Shown: one piece after another, positions 47,353 to 64,000 of the stretch
Numbering within the stretch: position 1 is the stretch's first letter
How the letters are laid out: each line of letters opens with the position of its first letter
Assembly (NCBI GenBank): GCA_030141605.1
Contig: JAQGDQ010000025.1
Location: 976,907 to 1,040,906 of the forward strand
Source: Tubiluchus corallicola
Taxonomy: Eukaryota; Priapulida; Priapulimorpha; Priapulimorphida; Tubiluchidae
DNA length: 64,000 nucleotides
Reading direction: 5' to 3'
Translations under genes and position numbers: made by a program
The notes under the pieces: model-generated
What the model saw: the letters and a program-made list of their open reading frames with translations, nothing else
Databases searched by the model: none
What the model was told of the DNA's origin: nothing

Positions 47353-47761
47353 GTGAGATTTTATAATGAACGTACATACACGTGGAAAAAGTGAAAGTCG
47401 TCAAACAGTTCATTATTTTTTAGAAATCATGAAAAATTAGTGTTAATAAATGTGTTAAGAATTCGTGTGAAGTGTCGTGCAAGCCTTCATTGTCGCTAGG
47501 TTGAAGTTTCGTATTACAATTAGGCTTGTTATAGACTTTTTGAGTGAAGATCTAATGGTTGTTAATCGGATATATCAAAGATTGGTTTCGGCAGAACAGC
47601 AGTTTGAATCTATAGGCCTACAATAATTTTTGTTTTGAAATTGCAATTCTGTTTTGCGGGTTGTTCTGTAGTGCATTTACTATTGTTAAATGTAATATTT
47701 AATTTTATTACATTGTTTTGTTTGGACGTGTAAATCAAAGTTTTCTATTGTTCCAGAAAAC

Positions 47762-49108
47762 ATGCAATTTTTAGTGATCTTGGCTGCCTGCATCGTTGGA
47801 GCTTTTTGTTCAGACGGGTATGGAAGCGTGTATGTGCCACCCAGAACTTACGAACCAGAGCCGAGCTATGGAAGATCTCGAAGTTACGCCCATGGGCCGT
47901 CTTATTCGTCACCCCAGAGAGGCCCGCCCGTTCATTTGGAAAAATTCAAGCCCCTGCGCTCTTTTGAAGCCGGCACTTCGAGTTACGGTGGCGATAAGGA
48001 TTTCAATTTCGATTTCAGCGCCCTCCGACGGAAGGTCTTAACACCACCTTTGGGCTACAGGCATTCACCTCGCAAGCCGAAGGTTGTTGGCATTCAGTAT
48101 AAAAAAGGATATGCCAAGAGTTTTGACAGTGAAGATGTTGACAGGAGGGGTCATGGTAACGGCTACATTGAACTTAAGTTTGGTGGACAGAGACAGGCTA
48201 AGCAGGACGTCCTGAAACAATTTACACAGGAAGCCACTGCCGACGGTGACCATAAATCCGGACTGGCTTACGAATTTTACAAGCCCAACCCGAAAATTGG
48301 ATTCCAGGAAGTACCAGTTGAACCTGCTAAAGTTCATTTAGGAAAACCTGTAAAGAAAGGCGGATATGGCACTCCGTCAAAAAGTAGATATGCCCCAGAA
48401 CCTGCGCCCAGTTACGGTGGCAGCTACGAAGTTCCTCTGCCTTACGAAGCTGTAGCAAAGAGCTACGAACCAGCAAAAACCGGATATAAATCAGAAATCA
48501 AAACCTACGAACCCCAAACGAAAAGCAGAAGCTATGATCTTCCTGATAACAGTTATGAATCTCCCAATAAGTATGAACGTGAAGATATAAACTACGAACC
48601 AACCAGGAGCAGTTATGAACCAAGTGCAAGAAGTTACGAACCAGCTGGAAGTTATGAACCAGCTGGAAGAAGTTACGAACCAGCTGGAAGAAGTTACGAA
48701 CCAGCTGGAAGAAGTTATGGACCAGCTGGTAGAAGTTACGAACCAGCTGGAAGAAGTTACGAACCAGCTGGAAGAAGTTACGAATCAGCTGGAAGAAGTT
48801 ACGAACCAGCTGGAAGAAGTTACGAACCAGCTGGAAGAAGTTACGAACCAGCTGGAAGAAGTTACGAACCGACTGGAAGCAGTTATGGACTAGCTGGAAG
48901 CAGTTACGAACCAGCTGGAAGTTACGAACCATCTGGAAGAAGTTACGAACCATCTGGAAGAAGTTACGAACCAGCTGGAAGAAGTTACGAACCAGTTGGA
49001 AGAAGTTACAGCAGAACACCAAAGTCTAATGGTTACACTCTTGATTTGGGAACAATTGGTTACGAGCCCGAACAATCAAGCGGTTACTCTTCTTCAAGAT
49101 ACCAATAA
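47762..49108 (+). CDS. secreted Tyr/Ser/Pro-rich heptad-repeat protein
   Basis: This 448-residue protein starts with a signal peptide (MQFLVILAACIVGAFC, cleavage probably before SDGYG). Residues 20-60 are Tyr/Pro/Ser-rich. Residues 80-200 form a more complex basic domain with KDFNFDFSALRRKVL and GYIELKFGGQR. From about 282 to 416 there are about 19 copies of the heptad RSYEPAG, with variants SYGPAG, SYESAG and SYEPSG. The regular tyrosines, the alternating Arg and Glu, and the absence of Cys from the repeats suggest an extracellular structural, matrix or adhesive-type protein; this is inference. I do not recognise a named family. A signal peptide, TATA promoter, 5' leader intron and uninterrupted frame make the gene itself secure. 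No other exon follows; the stop is TAA at 49106-49108. Confidence 0.85.
   Translation: MQFLVILAACIVGAFCSDGYGSVYVPPRTYEPEPSYGRSRSYAHGPSYSSPQRGPPVHLEKFKPLRSFEAGTSSYGGDKDFNFDFSALRRKVLTPPLGYRHSPRKPKVVGIQYKKGYAKSFDSEDVDRRGHGNGYIELKFGGQRQAKQDVLKQFTQEATADGDHKSGLAYEFYKPNPKIGFQEVPVEPAKVHLGKPVKKGGYGTPSKSRYAPEPAPSYGGSYEVPLPYEAVAKSYEPAKTGYKSEIKTYEPQTKSRSYDLPDNSYESPNKYEREDINYEPTRSSYEPSARSYEPAGSYEPAGRSYEPAGRSYEPAGRSYGPAGRSYEPAGRSYEPAGRSYESAGRSYEPAGRSYEPAGRSYEPAGRSYEPTGSSYGLAGSSYEPAGSYEPSGRSYEPSGRSYEPAGRSYEPVGRSYSRTPKSNGYTLDLGTIGYEPEQSSGYSSSRYQ
48607..49010 (+). repeat. 21-bp coding tandem repeat
   Basis: The unit starts AGAAGTTACGAACCAGCTGG and repeats about 19 times, in step with the reading frame (seven codons). 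Several copies have lost one codon (SYEPAG without Arg). Because 21 is a multiple of three and the unit lacks stops, other frames on both strands are also open; these are shadows. Confidence 0.95.
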
Positions 49109-49904
49109 TTTTCACCATTTTTGTGTTTCACGTATTGCGTCAGTATTTGTGATAGTCACGGTCTATTAGCTTTCAAGGTTTCCTTATAAATAGTGTTTTA
49201 ATTCTGGTTCATTCAATTGTGATTTTGCGTTATTCATTTTTGGATTTTGGCATTTTTGCTAATGCATTGCGTCCAAAATTTTCCTAGCTGTGACGACGTA
49301 TGAGGTTGCTGGGATTATTTCGCAAAGAACTGCTGTGTGCTGCTGTGACTCCGACAGATTCAATTGCGATTTTGTGTAATCATTTTTAGACACGAGTGTT
49401 TATCTTCCAACACACGAAATAATTAAATTTGTTTGTAAAGAAAAAAATGAATAATAACCTTCAATAATAACAACATACACGTTGGAAGCAGCCATTTGAG
49501 AAGCGTCGTGGTATTCATGCTACTGTGCATAATAATTAGCCTGCTTCAGGTGGGATGGATCTGCAAACGGATGTTATTGAGAAATGTTACGTCGAAAAGC
49601 CGGGAAAAGGTATCTTGTAACCATGCATAACAGAAGATCACAAAGAAAACGTCAATTAATGTTGTTATCATCGCAGTGACCTGCTGGTTCTTCACCCATA
49701 TTTTGACATGTTCTTATTTTCTGACGTCGGTAATAATTGATATTTTTGTGCTGCATTTAGATATTTCGTACTTGTACTTAATTAAGTACGCAATGTTCGA
49801 CTGCGCAAATAATTCTAATTGTGTGTAAATATTTGCCAAGTTTGTCCAGTACAATCTATAATAAATAGTAAATAAGCTGAAAATGATGGCGCCTTCTTTC
49901 CTAA
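49109..49904. other. 3' untranslated region and spacer
   Basis: The first canonical AATAAA is at 49860-49865, about 750 bases after the stop; non-canonical AATAAT or AATTAAA variants occur earlier near 49417. No other feature. Confidence 0.4.
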
Positions 49905-50400
49905 CAAATTTGAAAAGAACTGCCCATAAAGCATAAACTTAAATTATACTACCCCTGAATAGAAATTTTCAGGCGCAGTGGTTGCTACCATTCACTTGAA
50001 AATCATGATGTGACTGGGAGACCTCATTACTTTTCGTGAGCGTGTCGTGGCTTTCCGTAAATGCTAAAACCAATTCAAACTTCTGTAGCTTTCCTAAAGT
50101 TCACGCAGTAATATTACAAAATTAGCTATCTATTTTTTGTAATCAAAACAAAAAATTAAAAACTTGTTATATCTTTGCAGATTGGCAGTGCGTTACTTTT
50201 TTCAAAGCGAAAGACGTTATTGTAAGAAGAATAAGCATTGAAAATGGAAGCGTCTAAGCATGAAGTAATTGCGAGTTTAAAGCGATTTTACTAGTTACAC
50301 GAGGCGCTTATTGCAGTTTTATAACTAAATTCTTCTCACATTTTTCGCGAACATTTAAATAAGCCTAAGAAAGCTAGAAAGCTTGACCTTTTCTTTATAA
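49905..50400 (+). mobile_element. MITE family A copy 3, 5' end missing
   Basis: This matches 4216-4765 and 14144-14696 from AAGAACTGCCCATAAAGC onward. It ends GCTTGACCTTTTCTTTATAA, a mutated right terminus. The left terminus is not present. Confidence 0.7.
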
Positions 50401-50671
50401 TCCCGAAATTTCTTCTTTGCTTATTATAGCTCTTTATAATGAGCACTTGTTTAACTCACGTAGCAGTACCATTGAGGCTATGAGCATTGATAAACTCGGT
50501 CATTTGGACATAAATACAGTCAACAAATCACAGATAAGTAGGTGGATAAATTGGAACTGTTCAAAATTTATCCAAGTGCAAAATTAGGTAAAGAATTGAA
50601 ATGACTATTGGTGCGGATATTTGTTGCGTTTTTCAGCTTTTACAGTCAAAAGAAGTTATTTATTACTTGAT
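50401..50671. other. short spacer
   Basis: Nothing recognised. Confidence 0.4.
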
Positions 50672-50836
<165 letters not shown>

Positions 50837-50960
50837 CTTTATTTAAAGTCACCTTATTGTATGAACAATTAACAGAGGCTCCAAAGAACTTTTGGGTCGA
50901 GGTTATATAGTAGGAATAGGCCTAAAGCCTAGACCGAAATGTTTAATGTAATCTAGCAGT
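50837..50960 (-). repeat. probable retroposon 3' end
   Basis: On the minus strand the text runs AATTGTTCATACAATAAGGT and then TTTAAATAAAGATT into (ATT)n. That is the usual look of a LINE or SINE tail that seeded the adjacent microsatellite. Confidence 0.45.
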
Positions 50961-51677
50961 TTAACAACTTAATCAGTGAGATGGAAAATTTACAGAAATG
51001 ATTTTTTTTGTTTTTAAAAGCGCAGATATCAATTTTAGGCTGTTTATAACCGCGCGCCTAAACTTACGCATTAAATTCTATATATTTATCTTTGCAGCCA
51101 ACTTCTCAATGCCATTGACAAGCCTAGAATTAGGAAAATACTTTTACACTTTTAATTGGCTTCTGATAAGATTAGTAAAAGATTAGATTTGTATCAGATT
51201 TGTGTAATGAATTTATATTGAGTATAAGAGTAGAAATTCTTGAAAGGAAGCGTGAAATTTCAGGCGAAACTTGGATTCGAACCAGGGGCTTTTACGCCAT
51301 CTTAAAACGTCACATTTAGTTTCTTTGTGAACAAATATATAGATTTATATAAGTTTAATAACCGTGAAATTAATCTATCACTAACAATTTTGAAGTTGAC
51401 GCAAACCAAGACAGTAATTATTATCCTATGTTCTACTGCTGCTACCCTACGAAAACACCCAGCATTGCCACTGGAAAACTTTCTTATTTTTGATTAGAAG
51501 ACATTTTATGCCAAACAACAACAACATAACTTAAACAGAAACTACCGAATCTTACGAAAACGGAGAAAAACAGATTTATTATAATTACTTATTAAGTACT
51601 CATATAAACGAATAGTTTCAAATCATTATTTAAGCTAATTTAGAACATATAGAGTAAGCAAATCGATTTAGCTTCAT
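50961..51677. other. intergenic with a tRNA-like fragment
   Basis: AT-rich apart from the tRNA-like piece listed separately. No gene is recognised. Confidence 0.4.
51247..51310 (-). repeat. tRNA- or SINE-like fragment with B box
   Basis: The minus strand contains CCCCTGGTTCGAATCCAAG, which includes a perfect B-box core GGTTCGAATCC and a nearly complete T arm. I find no A box, acceptor stem or anticodon arm, so it is not a working tRNA gene. It is probably a tRNA-derived SINE or a pseudo-tRNA. Confidence 0.4.
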
Positions 51678-52307
51678 TTAAAGCAAAACCGGACTCATTC
51701 TTAAACTGTAGGTCAAAACAATCTAATGTTTTAAAAATATTGAATGGAAAAGTCCTATTTCTCTTGACTTATGTGAAAGAATTATTACCACACAAACATA
51801 ATTTCACGTTCGCCCCACTAGTTCTTCGCTGTTACATACATTTCGCCATTCGCTAATTAGACGGGCACTAACGCCTGTATTTCGGAAACACATTGGACAG
51901 AAAACAAGGGTTGCATTTCTCAATTCAGATGTGTTAGCTTGTGACGAACTACACACGTTCGACAGCTCATGCGCTAGCACCGCGGTAAATTTGAAATTTG
52001 AATTTTTATATTAAAACTTGCCTAGTTTTAGTACAACACACTGAATATCTTACAGTAACACTGTACTTTCACAAACACGTTCAACACGCTCGTGAAATAT
52101 TTTTGCTGTTGAAAATTATGTTAGTTTGTGATGTCATCAATAGTTGGGCTCGCTGTTAATTAAGTTTTTTAATCTATTATTTAATTATCAGAAACGCTTT
52201 TACAGTATTAATTGTGTTAAAATGTGTTAAATTGTGTTAAAAATGTATACTTTTCATCGGACTTGAAAATGAGGTAGTATATGAAAAATCATTCTGCCTT
52301 CTTTTAA
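51678..52307 (+). mobile_element. TTAA-type MITE, family C copy 5
   Basis: TTAAAGCAAAACCGGACTCA starts the copy. The right terminus, on the minus strand, is TTAAAAGAAGGCAGAATG at 52307. This is one of the more complete family C copies and matches those at 764, 7250, 19285 and 21541. Confidence 0.8.
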
Positions 52308-52324
52308 GGCTTCTAAAATCGTCA

Positions 52325-52350
52325 ATATATATATATATATATATATATAC
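52325..52350. repeat. (TA)n microsatellite
   Basis: Thirteen TA dinucleotides. Confidence 0.9.
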
Positions 52351-53653
52351 GCCTCTGGTGTGCAGTTCTATAAGATGCATATCCACAAAATAGTAACAAA
52401 AACACTAGAGAAAACACATACAGTAGTTATATTTCAGCATTAATTTGATTTAGATGTTTAGCTTTCGATACGATTCGCTTTCATAACAACAATACTTTAG
52501 ACGTTTGACATTCCCAAATGAAATTGTCACTTAATTCCTAAGTTATTATCACACGTTTAGCTTACATTTACAACATTTATAAACTTTTTAAATAAGACAT
52601 AACACATTTTTGAACGATTTTCATATAATATATGTTATAGTCAATAATTGTGCAGGTCTTTATGATCAATAAATATAAACAAGCATGTGCGAAATTCTTA
52701 AATCATAATAATAATAATTATAATTTCAATTATCATCGCTAATTATTTCCTTTCTATTCACGAATAGTCGAAAACATAAATGGCACACCATACAAATATA
52801 GGTTAAAAAGCTTGACATAACACGCTAGGTTTCTTTTGGTCATTTGGCAAAATTTTAGTTTGCCAAGTACGTAGCAAGCTGCCTTCACTGTAACCACAAT
52901 CAGCATTGGTCAAGAATTAATTTAATTAATCAGATCATTGGGTCTTTATACTTCTGCAAGTCTACATTATTACTTTCTCTGCAGACTGCAAACTATCTTT
53001 CATGTATTATTATGGTAAAAAAATCGCTGACAGGGTATAGTTAAAAAACTTTTTCACCAATCTTTTTGGAACTCCACTCACAATGGAGGCTTGTGAAAAG
53101 GTGTTCACCAGCAATTTTATACAGAATAATGTTAATTAGGTCTTTCACAGTTCCAGCGACTGATGATGATCGTTAAAAGGTCAACGGTTAAGTGTACCAC
53201 ACAACACAATTGTGTACACTTGACGATGCCTCGCAGCCCATGCTGTTGTAATGGTAACGGTTTTAACAACTAACTAGAACCTTACCTAGTTCATTATTTC
53301 TTGTTCCCAAGCAAGATCCTACTAGCAAATCACTCTAAGCACAAACTAATGTATAATTAAGTAAAGTAAACGTAAAACAACTGAAGTTACTGAACTGACG
53401 CCACTGACGGCTTTACTTTACCTACATCATGTGACAGTTATAGTTAAGAGGCGTTGCTGTGGTACACTTAACCTTTGACTTAAAACAAATGCGCTTGCGC
53501 ACAACAAAACTGTGAAAAGGCTTACTAGGCCTGCTTGCTTGATGACAGTAATGCGGACGAGGTAACAGAATGTTAAAGTGCAAAAAATTGAAAGGTGTTA
53601 TAAATGAAAAACTTTGACCTGAAGCACAGTAGTTAGAATATTAACTGCCCCGT
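52351..53653. other. 3' flank of the opsin gene
   Basis: Non-coding. It probably includes the opsin 3' untranslated region near 53650 downward and the inverted repeat at 53179-53480. I could not place a canonical poly(A) signal. Confidence 0.4.
53179..53480. repeat. inverted-repeat element, about 300 bp
   Basis: GTCAACGGTTAAGTGTACCAC at 53180-53200 is matched by the reverse complement of 53459-53479 with one mismatch in 21. The arms enclose about 260 bases. This may be a MITE. It lies about 175 bases beyond the opsin stop codon, possibly in its 3' untranslated region. Confidence 0.75.
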
Positions 53654-63775
<10,122 letters not shown>

Positions 63776-64000
63776 CTGCAAGATAAATACATTAACAATT
63801 GGGCATAACCAACACTCACTGATAAGCGCTTCTGTGTGCTTCAACTTTTGAGATCTTCTACAGATCTTAAAACGCCTACTATATCTTATATCGTGAAAGA
63901 AATAATGTGCATTAGACGTTCACCATTTTATTATGAGGAAAAAATATTGAATTGAAAAATCACTGCATTTTTTTATTTTTTAGTCATGAATTGAGCAAGT
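63776..64000. other. opsin intron, window edge
   Basis: Intronic by inference. I see no exon carrying the start codon here. Confidence 0.4.

Noticed and set aside
47042-47356. A 104-residue open frame upstream of the repeat-protein gene
   Set aside because: It spans the TATA box and the untranslated exon and shows no homology.
48498-49075. Open frames antisense to, or in other frames of, the heptad-repeat gene (NFFQLVR-, NQLEEVT- and SSRWFVT-type repeats)
   Set aside because: They arise because a stop-free 21-bp unit is repeated; only the frame from 47762 has a signal peptide, promoter and leader intron.
51247-51310. A functional tRNA gene
   Set aside because: Only the T arm is recognisable; the acceptor, D and anticodon arms are missing.

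Overview
This window is nuclear DNA of an invertebrate animal. The evidence is intron-containing genes with GT/AG borders, TATA promoters and AATAAA signals, long AT-rich non-coding stretches, many microsatellites and minisatellites, and a dense load of decayed eukaryotic transposons. There is no bacterial gene organisation. The gene set is a rhabdomeric opsin, a GT11 fucosyltransferase, an MS4A-like four-span membrane protein, a galactocerebrosidase-type exon, and a secreted Tyr/Ser/Pro-rich repeat protein. It fits a bilaterian invertebrate; a lophotrochozoan such as a mollusc or annelid is my guess, not something the sequence proves.

Layout. 1-20 kb: almost entirely intergenic. It carries several short non-autonomous DNA transposons that share a TTAAAGGAAAA terminus and a TTAA target, plus LINE and hAT remnants. 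20.9-21.25 kb (minus): the first exon of an unrecognised gene with its own TATA box; a weaker second exon candidate lies at 15.0-15.2 kb. 24.27-25.29 kb (plus): alpha-1,2-fucosyltransferase, whose membrane anchor is encoded just upstream of the first ATG. 25.7-26.1 kb: LINE 3' end. 26.6-29.5 kb (minus): two-exon MS4A-like gene whose intron holds a long inverted repeat and a telomere-like block. 30-35 kb: CA repeats, a Tc1/mariner-like remnant with clean inverted termini, a polypurine tract, a Helitron, a 730-bp GT-rich array and a partial Helitron. 37.4-37.6 kb (plus): one galactocerebrosidase-like exon. 38-46.5 kb: retroelement integrase fragment, three more Helitron copies (two joined head to tail), minisatellites and a 2.76-kb TTAA element with 30-bp inverted termini. 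47.26-49.1 kb (plus): TATA promoter, untranslated exon and coding exon of the repeat protein. 53.65-63.78 kb (minus): five exons of the rhabdomeric opsin, whose start codon lies in an exon beyond the right edge or not identified.

The genes do not form a pathway. They are independent animal genes: phototransduction receptor, Golgi glycan fucosylation, four-span membrane protein, lysosomal galactolipid breakdown, and a secreted structural matrix or adhesive-like protein. They are separated by transposon-rich spacers. The most distinctive features are the head-to-tail Helitron pair, the TTAA-terminus transposon families, the tyrosine-rich heptad protein, and the unrecognised gene at 21 kb.
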